Origin: a bacterium (Candidatus Gribaldobacteria) CG10_big_fil_rev_8_21_14_0_10_37_21
GTDB taxonomy: Bacteria > Patescibacteriota > Minisyncoccia > Minisyncoccales > CG1-02-41-26
NCBI GenBank assembly: GCA_002773495.1
Contig: PFAX01000029.1
Location: 23,498-45,794 of the forward strand
DNA: 22,297 nucleotides
Reading direction: 5' to 3'
Of this stretch, positions 6,193 through 12,823 are shown in pieces. Under the pieces are notes generated by a model that saw nothing but the letters and a program-made list of their open reading frames with translations, was not told where the DNA came from and ran no database searches. Numbering within the stretch: the first letter of the stretch is position 1; each line of letters starts with the position of its first letter. Both the position numbers and the translations under genes were made by a program.

Positions 6193-6909
6193 ATGCGAAA
6201 AACCCTTGAATATCACTTTAACCCAGAAATATCACAAAAAAATGGCACTTTTTTTGAAACCTGTTGTTTTTCCCCTACAACATGTAAGGAAAAACAAGCA
6301 GGTCTTCTTTACTTAATCGCAGAATCCGAAGGCAGGTCTGACTTAATTAAAGAACTTTTTCAAATAATAGAGCAAGAGTTTTATCAAAATGGCTTCCAAA
6401 CAGCCCTTGATAAAACCAATGAATTTATTAACCAAAACAACTTAACTTCTTTGCACTTAGCAATTTTGGCCTTATCTTACCCTTATAAAATAAGGGTCTC
6501 TAAAATAGGCAAAATAAAAATCTTACTTTTAAGAAACGAGGTGGTCTTTGATGTAATCAGCGAGCTTGACAACCAAGGGCTTTTTAAATTTATTGAAGGC
6601 AACTTACAAAAAAATGATAAGCTTATTTTTTTAACCAATAGTATTTTTAATGTTTTTTTAAAATACAAGGTCTTAGCTAAAATAGCTCAAAGAAACGAAA
6701 AAGAATTAAAAACTTTTTTTAAAGAAAATAAAACCTTTTTTCAAACAATTTGTGGCACTTTAATCATAGCTTTTATTAAAAAAGCCCCTTGGCCTTTATT
6801 CTTAAAAAAGCCCAAAGGCCCACTACCTCCACCCTCTAAGCTTGAAAAAGGTGTGATAGCCGCCATCTTGCTTGTTATTCTTTTACTTTTGGGCTACTTA
6901 CTTTTCTAA
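6193..6909 (+). CDS. Tail-anchored PP2C-like protein, probably catalytically inactive
   Basis: This 238-residue protein starts at the ATG at 6193, four bases after AAGGAG; an earlier ATG at 6166 lies inside the opposing tRNA promoter and has no ribosome-binding site. Residues about 35-185 look like a degenerate PPM/PP2C fold: the strand GLLYLIAESEG, a helix and strand with SLHLAILALS, the strand KIKILLLRNEVVFDV, then KNDKLIFLTNSIFNVF, which resembles the late PP2C strand pattern 'gDklLLcSDGL'. The metal-binding DG motifs are absent. A Lys/Pro-rich linker leads to a C-terminal membrane segment (about 218-238), so the domain would face the cytoplasm. The assignment rests on pattern only. Confidence 0.55.
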   Translation: MRKTLEYHFNPEISQKNGTFFETCCFSPTTCKEKQAGLLYLIAESEGRSDLIKELFQIIEQEFYQNGFQTALDKTNEFINQNNLTSLHLAILALSYPYKIRVSKIGKIKILLLRNEVVFDVISELDNQGLFKFIEGNLQKNDKLIFLTNSIFNVFLKYKVLAKIAQRNEKELKTFFKENKTFFQTICGTLIIAFIKKAPWPLFLKKPKGPLPPPSKLEKGVIAAILLVILLLLGYLLF

Positions 6910-6932
6910 TTTTCCCAAAAAAAAATTAAATT

Positions 6933-6966
6933 ACCAAAAATTTTGACGATCGTTCAAATTATTGGT
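6933..6966. repeat. Long AT-rich palindrome between converging genes
   Basis: Seventeen paired positions with two non-complementary ones, centred on CGATCG, with no loop. It lies between the end of the plus gene at 6909 and the terminator of the minus gene at 7035. It may terminate the plus-strand gene or bind a protein. Confidence 0.55.
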
Positions 6967-6973
6967 AGTTGAT

Positions 6974-7009
6974 AAAAAAAGCTGCAGAGCAAATCCTTGC
7001 TTCTGCAAC
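6974..7009 (-). terminator. Intrinsic terminator of the lipoprotein gene
   Basis: On the minus strand TTGCAGAAGCAA, a short loop and TTGCTCTGCAG form a stem with one bulge, followed by seven T (6980-6974). Confidence 0.8.
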
Positions 7010-7034
7010 TTATATAAACAATAAATAACTTAAT

Positions 7035-8366
7035 TTAGCGAGGCGACCTTCGCACTCGCGAAGAGCTTGAAGTCGCCCTGTTTTTTTCCTCGTCATCATC
7101 GTTCAATGGCGAAGTATTTTGTTGTTGTGCTTGCTGTCGTGGTGCTGGGGTTGATTGAACCGCCTGCCTTTGTGGCTGGGTATCTTTCACCCTATTACCC
7201 GCTCTTTTGACAGCTTCAGTTAAACCTCGCTGCCTTTCTCCAGAATCAGAAGACGAAAAGTTGCCCGGAGAGGCAAGGCACCCTCTCCCCTTCTCAGCCA
7301 ACCTGCTGAACCAAGAGGTACTTTCTTGATTTTTTTCCTGAATTCGGCTTGAATTGGTTTTTAGAGAATTAACTTTTAACCTCCTTACAGAGGAGGTATT
7401 TTCTGCTTTATTGGCACTTGTCCCTACTACTCTTGAGTGCTTGTTATCGCTTCTTGAGGAAGCAACAGACAAGCTCACCCTGTTATTATGTCGGGGTTTT
7501 CTTTGGACAAACGATGTCTGCCTGCCAGAATAACTATAAGTCCTTGTTTCATAATAACAAGGGTTATAGTAAACCCTTTGAGGCGGGCAGTAAACATAAA
7601 CCGAACTTGGGTAGTAATGATGACGATATACCACCGAAGTTCGCCAACTATAGTAAAAAGGGCTCTGCCACCAACCCCGATAAACTATATAATAGCCATT
7701 ATAATAATCATAAGAATACAATGGCCCATTATAATAGTAATACCAAGGGGTATAAGAATAACTCTTTGGGACATCCCGATAAACCACTTCAACCTCTGGG
7801 TTATCGTTTAAATACTCAATTTCAACCGAGTTGACAACTATTTCGTTGCCATTGTCAGTTGAAATCTGAACCTCTATTTGGCCATTCTTGTTTTTAAATT
7901 GGCCGATATCCCCGAAAGAAATTACCCCATCTGCCCTATCCCCGGGTAAGGACAATGAAACCCCTTCAACAATTTTTTCATCAGATGACCTGCCAAAGAG
8001 ACAGGTCAGCATTCCCTGGCCTTGGTACGCAACAGCAACTCTTATTCCCTTTGCTTTTTGAAAGTCAAAAAGAAAAGTTGCGACAGCCAAACTGTTTGGG
8101 GCTGACCTTAACTCAACCACTCCCCTATTTTCATCTATCACAGCAGATCCTTCTACGGAGCTTGTTGCGGCAAACTCGCATTCACTCCCCAGGAGCTTAG
8201 ATCTTGCCATTTCAGAGATATTTTCAGAAGAGTATTTTCCCCTGCCATTATCTTTGTATGGCACATTTTGGTTGCTACCCACTCTCGTGTACCCGCAACC
8301 CATTAACAGACCAACCATCAAACAACAAACCATAAGCAACATCAAAAACGAAAACCTTTTTTTCAT
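7035..8366 (-). CDS. Lipoprotein with Tyr-rich and Ser/Arg/Gln-rich low-complexity regions
   Basis: This 443-residue protein has a signal peptide (residues 1-23) ending in the lipobox LLMGC; Cys24 would be lipidated. Residues about 50-195 look like a beta-sandwich (alternating strands such as GVVELRS, KGIRVAVAYQG, GQIEVQIS). Residues about 203-280 are extremely Tyr-rich (PWYYYYNG, YDYYNGYYIVYRG, VYRHHYYPSSVYVYCPP). The remaining third is Ser/Arg/Gln/Asn-rich and probably disordered, with a strongly basic end. It probably sits at the cell surface. GAAGGAG lies eight bases before the ATG. Its promoter is at 8425-8453 with a repeat array just upstream, so it is probably regulated. Function is unknown. 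Confidence 0.8.
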   Translation of the reverse strand: MKKRFSFLMLLMVCCLMVGLLMGCGYTRVGSNQNVPYKDNGRGKYSSENISEMARSKLLGSECEFAATSSVEGSAVIDENRGVVELRSAPNSLAVATFLFDFQKAKGIRVAVAYQGQGMLTCLFGRSSDEKIVEGVSLSLPGDRADGVISFGDIGQFKNKNGQIEVQISTDNGNEIVVNSVEIEYLNDNPEVEVVYRDVPKSYSYTPWYYYYNGPLYSYDYYNGYYIVYRGWWQSPFYYSWRTSVVYRHHYYPSSVYVYCPPQRVYYNPCYYETRTYSYSGRQTSFVQRKPRHNNRVSLSVASSRSDNKHSRVVGTSANKAENTSSVRRLKVNSLKTNSSRIQEKNQESTSWFSRLAEKGRGCLASPGNFSSSDSGERQRGLTEAVKRAGNRVKDTQPQRQAVQSTPAPRQQAQQQNTSPLNDDDEEKNRATSSSSRVRRSPR

Positions 8367-8424
8367 TTTTTTTCACTCCTTCTTTTTTAAAGGACTAATA
8401 TAAATCCAGTCTAGAATATTCTTT

Positions 8425-8453
8425 ACATTACAATAAAAAGCTTGGCTTGTCAA
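8425..8453 (-). promoter_or_regulatory. Promoter of the lipoprotein gene
   Basis: On the minus strand TTGACA (8453-8448), a 17-base spacer and TAATGT (8430-8425) precede the ATG at 8366, leaving a leader of about 50 bases. A TAGGAC element lies two bases upstream of the -35 box. Confidence 0.7.
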
Positions 8454-8454
8454 G

Positions 8455-8549
8455 TAGGACACGATACAATGGGGGTAGGACATAGGTAGGACATAATACA
8501 GAGTGATAGGACAAAATAGATGTCCTATATATGTCCTATCTATGTCCTA
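8455..8549. promoter_or_regulatory. Operator-like array of seven TAGGAC elements
   Basis: Direct TAGGAC elements begin at 8455, 8476, 8487 and 8507, and inverted TGTCCTA elements begin at 8521, 8532 and 8543. Neighbouring starts are 11, 11 and 11 bases apart or about 20 (two turns), so the elements face the same side of the helix. The two groups also pair as a large hairpin. The array is immediately upstream of the lipoprotein promoter. It probably binds a regulator; alternatively it forms a cruciform. Confidence 0.7.
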
Positions 8550-8555
8550 CCTCAA

Positions 8556-8615
8556 AATAAAAAAACATCCCACCCGCATCATTTGACATATAGTATGTCA
8601 TTTGACACGAGTGGG
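8556..8615 (-). terminator. Terminator of the 8623-8895 gene
   Basis: On the minus strand CCCACTCG pairs with CGGGTGGG (one mismatch), enclosing an inner GACATA/TATGTC hairpin, and a T-rich tail follows. The inner part contains TCATTTGACA twice (8579-8588 and 8598-8607). Confidence 0.6.
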
Positions 8616-8622
8616 AAATTAG

Positions 8623-8895
8623 CTAAGAAGGACGCCTCCATTTCATAGCTAATGCTAATACAATTATTGACATCATTGTCGTAGTAAGGGCTACGGCAAA
8701 AATGCCTTCCCAATTTTCCAAACAAAACATGAAAACCGGGAAGGACAATTCCTCTAACCAGCCGCCCTGCCCATAAAAAGGCAAGGCGGCAATCTCCTCA
8801 ACCTGATCCTCTAGTAGGAGCCCGCCAACTCCCGATAGAGCCCCAATAACAGATAGGGTTATTAACCCTATTATTATTGCTTTTATTGCTTTCAT
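8623..8895 (-). CDS. Small two-segment membrane protein, unknown function
   Basis: This 90-residue protein starts at the ATG at 8895, six to seven bases after AAGGAG; a longer in-frame start upstream has no such site. A first hydrophobic segment (about residues 3-27) is followed by an acidic loop (LLEDQVEEIA), an aromatic stretch (FYGQGGWLEE), a second hydrophobic segment (about 62-84) and a basic end (KWRRPS). The polar loop is probably outside the cell. It is a single-gene unit with its own promoter and terminator. No family is recognised. Confidence 0.7.
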   Translation of the reverse strand: MKAIKAIIIGLITLSVIGALSGVGGLLLEDQVEEIAALPFYGQGGWLEELSFPVFMFCLENWEGIFAVALTTTMMSIIVLALAMKWRRPS

Positions 8896-8966
8896 TTCTT
8901 TCTCCTTAAAAAGGTTAAGCCCCATAAGCGGACTCAAAAAACCAAAAACCATCAATCAACACTTAT

Positions 8967-8995
8967 AGTATAGCATATATTGCTTTATTTGTCAA
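8967..8995 (-). promoter_or_regulatory. Promoter of the 8623-8895 gene
   Basis: On the minus strand TTGACA (8995-8990), a 17-base spacer and TATACT (8972-8967) are nearly consensus. The predicted leader is about 65 bases. Confidence 0.75.
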
Positions 8996-9032
8996 TAGAA
9001 AAAATACCCTTGTTTAGAGTGCTTCTTCTATT

Positions 9033-9054
9033 TTTCTTTTATTTTCAAAAGAAA
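9033..9054 (-). terminator. Possible hairpin after rplL
   Basis: TTTCTTTT and AAAAGAAA pair around six bases just downstream of the rplL stop. The stem is weak and no clean T-run follows, so its role as a terminator is uncertain. Confidence 0.35.
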
Positions 9055-9061
9055 GCTATTG

Positions 9062-9499
9062 TTATTTTAATTCAACAGTGGCACCGGCTTCAACAAATTT
9101 CTTTTTGATGTCTTCGGCTTCCTCTTTCTTGACATTTTCTTTCAAGACCTGCGGGGCAGCGACAGCTGCGTCAACTAAGTCCTTTGATTCTTTCAAGCCC
9201 TTTTGGGTAACATCTCTAACAACCTTAATAACATCAATCTTTTTGTCTCCTACTTTAGAAAGTTCAACTGTAAAAGATGACTTTTCTTCAGCTGGAGCTG
9301 TAGCACCCGTGTCACCTGCTGGGGCTGCCACTACTTGCGCTTGAGCTGAAACGCCAAACTTCTTTTCTAAAATTTTGACTAATTCAGCTAAGTCAAGGGC
9401 TTTCATTTCTTCGATCTCTTTGACAAGCTTCTCAAACTTTTGAGGAACTTCAACTTTTTCTTCTGTTTTTGTTTCCCCTTGTTTTGTTTCTTCTGCCAT
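9062..9499 (-). CDS. rplL: Ribosomal protein L7/L12
   Basis: This 145-residue protein is the stalk protein of the large ribosomal subunit, which recruits translation factor GTPases. The N-terminal dimerisation helices (KALDLAELVKILEKKFGVSA) are followed by an Ala/Pro/Gly hinge (VVAAPAGDTGATAPAEE) and the C-terminal domain with the conserved KIDVIKVVRDVTQKGLKESKDLVD and a final VEAGATVELK. It carries an acidic extension of about 20 residues at the N-terminus compared with the usual 120-130. The start is ATG at 9499; an upstream in-frame codon would add six residues. No Shine-Dalgarno site is visible. It lies downstream of rplJ in the usual order. Confidence 0.97.
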   Translation of the reverse strand: MAEETKQGETKTEEKVEVPQKFEKLVKEIEEMKALDLAELVKILEKKFGVSAQAQVVAAPAGDTGATAPAEEKSSFTVELSKVGDKKIDVIKVVRDVTQKGLKESKDLVDAAVAAPQVLKENVKKEEAEDIKKKFVEAGATVELK

Positions 9500-9588
9500 A
9501 TGTTTATAAATTATCAATCATCAATTATCAATCAAATCATAGTTTTTAATAATTAAATTTTGAAAATCTAACCATTAAAAAATTGAAA

Positions 9589-9620
9589 ATTGATTGAAAA
9601 TTGTAAATTGTAAATTGTAG
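9589..9620. repeat. Short AAATTGT-type tandem repeat between rplJ and rplL
   Basis: Several copies of AAATTGT/AAAATTG occur in tandem in the 122-base rplJ-rplL spacer, with related ATTGAT repeats near 9500-9540. No other feature is seen there. Confidence 0.5.
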
Positions 9621-9621
9621 A

Positions 9622-10152
9622 TTAATTAATTGCTCGCTCCTTTTGGATTTCATTTAAAATGAAAACGAAATTTCTTAAATTACCCCCTAAAGCATTAGCC
9701 ATGCCTGACATCGGAGCATTCAAGCAAGAAACTACTTTGCTTAAAAGCTCTTGCTTTGAAGGCAATTGAGCCAAGCTGTTAATGATGGCTATATCATGAA
9801 ATTGATCTTCTAAAATACCGCCTAAAATTTGTAAATTTTCATTTTCTTTAGTTGCTTGATAACAAATTTTTGCTGTTTGGACTTCATCGCCAAAACCAAA
9901 AGCGATAGCTAATTGGCCTTTGATTTGAGCTATTTTTTCTTGCAACTCTGGTTTTTCTTTTAAGGCCTTTTCTAAAAGAGTTTTTTTAATAACTTCTAAT
10001 TTAGAATTGTTTGCTTTAAGTTTATCCCTTAAGGCAAAAAGCGCTTTTGAGTTAACTGAAGTAAAATTAAGCAAAACAACGCAAATTTGTTTAGAAAGGT
10101 TTTCTTCTAGGCCATTAATAACAGCTTGTTTTTGTTCTTTTGTTTTTGGCAT
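9622..10152 (-). CDS. rplJ: Ribosomal protein L10
   Basis: This 176-residue protein anchors L7/L12 dimers to the large ribosomal subunit and usually represses its own operon. The start MPKTKEQKQAV is typical. The RNA-binding domain (about residues 1-130) includes VVLLNFTSVNSKALFALRDKL and KVIKKTLLEKAL, and GQLAIAFGFGDEV follows. The C-terminal helix (LGGNLRNFVFILNEIQKER) is where L7/L12 dimers would bind. The gene precedes rplL and follows a long structured leader (10153-10410) with promoter at 10411-10438. There is no strong Shine-Dalgarno site, so translation probably depends on leader structure. Confidence 0.96.
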   Translation of the reverse strand: MPKTKEQKQAVINGLEENLSKQICVVLLNFTSVNSKALFALRDKLKANNSKLEVIKKTLLEKALKEKPELQEKIAQIKGQLAIAFGFGDEVQTAKICYQATKENENLQILGGILEDQFHDIAIINSLAQLPSKQELLSKVVSCLNAPMSGMANALGGNLRNFVFILNEIQKERAIN

Positions 10153-10410
10153 ATCTTAAAGCTTGTTAGGTTAGAAACGAGCTTGCGAATTTATAAGCCT
10201 ACAAGCTCTTAGATCCTGTTAAATACGAACGATTTTAGTTCGGATTTAATCGGGACATTCTTTAATTAATTTTATTTAATAAAAAATCCTTTTCCCACAG
10301 AAAAAGATTTAAAACTTAAAAAAACAAGCTTTTAAACCTTAAAACAGGACTTATTTTTCTTTTTTAAAAGAAAGGGCCTGTTGTCTGCGGTTCTTTGATT
10401 TGTTGACTTA
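10153..10410 (-). ncRNA. Ribosomal protein L10 leader, autoregulatory 5' UTR
   Basis: The leader begins just after the -10 box at 10411 and reaches the rplJ start. The stretch AACCGCAGACAACAGG (within 10377-10392) matches the conserved core of bacterial L10 leaders, to which the L10-(L7/L12) complex is known to bind. A terminator-type hairpin lies at 10280-10309 and a set of alternative pairings at 10158-10210, so both transcription and translation could be controlled. Confidence 0.75.
10280..10309 (-). terminator. Attenuator-type terminator in the L10 leader
   Basis: On the minus strand AATCTTTTTC pairs over ten positions (one G-T) with GAAAAGGATT around a five-base loop, followed by a run of T. 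It lies between the L10-binding core and rplJ, where premature termination would lower rplJ-rplL expression. Confidence 0.65.
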
Positions 10411-10438
10411 AGTATAGCAAGTTAGAATTATTTGTCAA
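10411..10438 (-). promoter_or_regulatory. rplJ-rplL promoter
   Basis: On the minus strand TTGACA (10438-10433), a 16-base spacer and TATACT (10416-10411). It begins directly inside the end of the preceding mltG-like gene. Confidence 0.8.
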
Positions 10439-10439
10439 G

Positions 10440-11486
10440 TTATCTTAAGTATTTCCCCCTATTTATGTTGTGTTCGTCAAGAGTTTTACTAAAAATTATC
10501 TGGCCTGTTTTAGTTGATAAATAATACCAATAAGCACTGGTTTCTGGGTTAAGAGCAGCTAAAATGCTTTCAAGGCCTGGATTACAAATGGGGCCTGGTG
10601 GCAACCCTTTATTTTTATAAGTATTATACAAAGAATCAATTTCTTTATGCGAGTTTAAGGCCACCTTACCAGTTAAATAAACTAAGGTAGCATCAACCTG
10701 CAAGGGCCAGCCATTTCTTAGACGTTTCCATAAAATACCTGAAACAATTTGTTTATCTTGATAACTTTTGACTTCTTTTTCAATTAAAGATGCCATTGTC
10801 AAGGCCTCAAAAAGGGTGATTTCCTTGCTCTCTAATTGTTTCTCTATGTTTACCTTTTCATTTTCTAAAACTTTTGCTTGAAAATTCAGAAGCATTTTAC
10901 GAACCACCCTTTGGGGGGAATCAAGTTTGGAAAGCTCATAAGAATCAGGAAAAAGAAAACCCTCTAAAGTGCTCTCTTTTGGTAAATTAGCTAAAAAAGG
11001 AAACTCATCTTTAAAAAAGGCAACTCCTTTATCAGAGCAAGTATTTAAAAAATCATCTTGAAAAAACATTTCTTTTTCGGCAAAATGTTGGGCAATGTCT
11101 TCTGTTGACCAACCCTCAAAAATAAGGACTTTTTTAGCTTGGCCAGGGGTTGTTAAATATTTTAAAATGTTAAAACTGGTCATTTCAGGGGAAAGCTCGT
11201 AATCCCCTGCCATTAAGCATCTTTGCTTGTTTGAAATTAACCCCCATAAAGCAAAGGCTGTTTTTGAAGCAATTAAGCCCTCTTTTTCTAAAGCAAAGCT
11301 TACCCTTGAAAGACCATCCCCTTCTTTAACAGAGAAAATAACATCTTCTACTTCGTCGCCTTGAAGCAAAAAAATATTACCCAAAAACCAAACACTTAAA
11401 GTTAAAATAAAAAACCCAAGTAAAGAAAAGGCGAATTTAAGGGAGTTCATTCCTTTTTTTGTTCTATTTTTTCTTTTGAGTATCAT
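10440..11486 (-). CDS. mltG: MltG/YceG-like endolytic murein transglycosylase
   Basis: About 348 residues. MltG cleaves nascent peptidoglycan glycan strands at the membrane and sets strand length. One N-terminal membrane segment (about residues 18-40) is followed by a LysM-like part (IFSVKEGDGLSRVSFALEKEGLI) and the YceG catalytic domain. The catalytic Glu is in ASLIEKEV (about residue 236); QVDATLVYLTG, YNTYKNKGLPPGPICNPG and the final NINRGKYLR are family signatures. The start is uncertain: ATG 11486 (overlapping the previous gene by 23 bases and giving a basic cytoplasmic tail), TTG 11492, or ATG 11450 just after AAGGA. It is probably cotranscribed with the gene at 11464. Confidence 0.94.
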   Translation of the reverse strand: MILKRKNRTKKGMNSLKFAFSLLGFFILTLSVWFLGNIFLLQGDEVEDVIFSVKEGDGLSRVSFALEKEGLIASKTAFALWGLISNKQRCLMAGDYELSPEMTSFNILKYLTTPGQAKKVLIFEGWSTEDIAQHFAEKEMFFQDDFLNTCSDKGVAFFKDEFPFLANLPKESTLEGFLFPDSYELSKLDSPQRVVRKMLLNFQAKVLENEKVNIEKQLESKEITLFEALTMASLIEKEVKSYQDKQIVSGILWKRLRNGWPLQVDATLVYLTGKVALNSHKEIDSLYNTYKNKGLPPGPICNPGLESILAALNPETSAYWYYLSTKTGQIIFSKTLDEHNINRGKYLR

Positions 11487-11778
11487 CACCAAGGTTTGAT
11501 TTTTTAATAATTATTTTATAAATATTTTCTAAAAAGTCACCCCCGGCGTAGCCAATAATAAAACTTAAAGCTGGCGTGAAAAGCCCTTCCAAATTAAGGC
11601 CAACTTCTTTCAAGCTTAAAGAAGCAGCCAAGCCAACTACGCCCGAAATAAAACCCATACCTAAAAAATACTTTAAATTAAAGCCCACATTTTTGTAAGA
11701 GAATTGGTGTTTAATAAAACCGACCAAGCCCCGCACCAATCCGCCAAAAAAACCAGCTAAAGCAAGATAAAAATACAT
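11464..11778 (-). CDS. Small membrane protein upstream of mltG
   Basis: This 104-residue protein has about three hydrophobic segments with small-residue motifs (LALAGFFGGLVRGLVG; FLGMGFISGVVGLAASLSL; LSFIIGYAGGDFLENIY) and a basic C-terminus. It overlaps the mltG start and follows a 26-codon gene by one base, so the three form a tight unit. The Gly-rich membrane pattern is reminiscent of small phage-holin-like or DUF4257-type proteins, but no assignment is made. Confidence 0.7.
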   Translation of the reverse strand: MYFYLALAGFFGGLVRGLVGFIKHQFSYKNVGFNLKYFLGMGFISGVVGLAASLSLKEVGLNLEGLFTPALSFIIGYAGGDFLENIYKIIIKKSNLGDDTQKKK

Positions 11779-11779
11779 T

Positions 11780-11860
11780 TTATTTTAGACCTTGCGATAG
11801 GGCTATTAAAGCTAAAATAAAAAGCCCAATAACCACCACAAAGTCAATTAATTTTATCAT
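11780..11860 (-). CDS. 26-residue single-pass membrane micropeptide
   Basis: The minus strand encodes MIKLIDFVVVIG followed by LFILALIALSQGLK and a TAA. It is almost all one hydrophobic segment with a polar C-terminus. The stop is one base from the ATG of the next gene. A -35 TTGTTC (11896-11891), a 17-base spacer and -10 TAAAAT (11873-11868) lie seven bases before its ATG. Spacing and promoter support a real gene despite its size. Confidence 0.55.
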   Translation of the reverse strand: MIKLIDFVVVIGLFILALIALSQGLK

Positions 11861-11867
11861 ATTCTTT

Positions 11868-11896
11868 ATTTTACCATTCAAATAAAAACAGAACAA
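11868..11896 (-). promoter_or_regulatory. Promoter of the micropeptide-mltG unit, probably leaderless
   Basis: TTGTTC, a 17-base spacer and TAAAAT; the -10 box ends seven bases before the ATG at 11860. Confidence 0.5.
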
Positions 11897-11918
11897 GGGG
11901 CAAAAATTATGCCCCTTG
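11894..11918 (-). terminator. Hairpin overlapping a stop codon
   Basis: CAAGGGGC and GCCCCTTG pair perfectly around nine bases. The stop codon of the upstream gene lies in the hairpin, and the tail TTCTGTTTTT is a weak T-tract that also carries the next -35 box. Confidence 0.55.
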
Positions 11919-12128
11919 ATTTAATGCTGTTGTTTTTCGTTGCAGAAAATTAGAACAAACCGTTGAATCAATCTCTTGTTGAATGGCCACAAATACCATC
12001 AGGGCAAACCATACTTCTTGATTAGAAAGGTTTCTTTTGGGAGGGAAAGCATCTGTAATATTTACATTCAGCATTACCTCGCCATTCTCAAAAAAATAGC
12101 CAATATCTTGAAAATTATAAACAGTCAT
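11907..12128 (-). CDS. Small hypothetical protein
   Basis: This 73-residue soluble protein starts MTVYNFQDIGYFFENGEV. The ATG at 12128 has AGGAGG eight bases upstream, one of the best ribosome-binding sites here; an in-frame TTG directly before it is not needed. It is acidic at the N-terminus and mixed later, with no membrane segment or known motif. It lies 13 bases after the SdpI-like gene and ends in a hairpin, so it closes that unit. Confidence 0.65.
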   Translation of the reverse strand: MTVYNFQDIGYFFENGEVMLNVNITDAFPPKRNLSNQEVWFALMVFVAIQQEIDSTVCSNFLQRKTTALNQGA

Positions 12129-12141
12129 CAAACATTCCTCC

Positions 12142-12804
12142 TTATTTATTAAATAGCTTTAATTTCCTATAAATATAATAGGAATACACCATAGGAGCAA
12201 ATGCCCCTACTAAGACAATGGCCATAAACAAACTAAACATCTTCTCTTTTAAAAAGATTGTTAGGAATGTTAGAATACCCATAGCTACAAAAGATTTGCC
12301 AGCAAACTTGTGAGTTTTTTGCCAAACCTCCTCTGATTGAAGCGTCCAAGGGGTACGGATGCCAACAAAGTAGTTCTTTTTTATTTTAGGCATAACCAAC
12401 CCCAAAACAATAAACAAAAATGATATTAAGGGAATAATTAAATAATTTATTTTAGGTGTGCCATAAATCCCCGCCCAGAGGGTATAAAAGTATAAAAAAG
12501 CAAAAAATAAAACTAAAGCAAAACGAATTAAAAAGTAAGCTATAGAAAATTGCTTGTAATTTTTTCTTAAGGGGTCAATTAAGGGTAAAAAGGTCATTAA
12601 AAGGTACAAAGCTAAAGTAATAGCTGGAAAAAAGAATAAAGCAAAATTCTTGCTCGAATAACCATCAACTACGCCTCCTGCGTTCCAGTGGGTTGGAAGT
12701 TGTTGAGGGGTGCAAGGGGCTTTAAATAAAGAAAGAGCTGCTATCGCCATTAAAAAAATCACGAACAAAGGGGCTATTTCTTTTTTAGAAAATTGTATTT
12801 TCAT
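12142..12804 (-). CDS. SdpI/DUF1648 family membrane protein
   Basis: This 220-residue protein has six to seven membrane segments. The N-terminal part has the DUF1648 signature LPTHWNAGGVVDGYSSK (about residues 36-52), and the C-terminal part has the SdpI signature KKNYFVGIRTPWTLQSEEVWQKTHKFAG (given here in two runs: KKNYFVGIRTPW and TLQSEEVWQKTHKFAG). In Bacillus SdpI gives immunity to the SdpC toxin and senses it; most family members have no known toxin partner and none is visible here. It lies 19 bases after hepT on the same strand. Confidence 0.9.
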   Translation of the reverse strand: MKIQFSKKEIAPLFVIFLMAIAALSLFKAPCTPQQLPTHWNAGGVVDGYSSKNFALFFFPAITLALYLLMTFLPLIDPLRKNYKQFSIAYFLIRFALVLFFAFLYFYTLWAGIYGTPKINYLIIPLISFLFIVLGLVMPKIKKNYFVGIRTPWTLQSEEVWQKTHKFAGKSFVAMGILTFLTIFLKEKMFSLFMAIVLVGAFAPMVYSYYIYRKLKLFNK

Positions 12805-12823
12805 TGTCTTATTGGCTTTTTGT

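Noticed and set aside
7418..7834. Plus-strand reading frames opposite the Tyr-rich lipoprotein
   Set aside because: They are antisense products of biased codons, Tyr/Asn-rich and without ribosome-binding sites.
8455..8549. CRISPR array
   Set aside because: Repeats are 6-9 bases, partly inverted and 11 bases apart; there are no spacers of constant length and no cas genes.
9589..9620. AAATTGT tandem repeats as a functional array
   Set aside because: Short, imperfect and of simple AT composition; similar stretches are expected by slippage.
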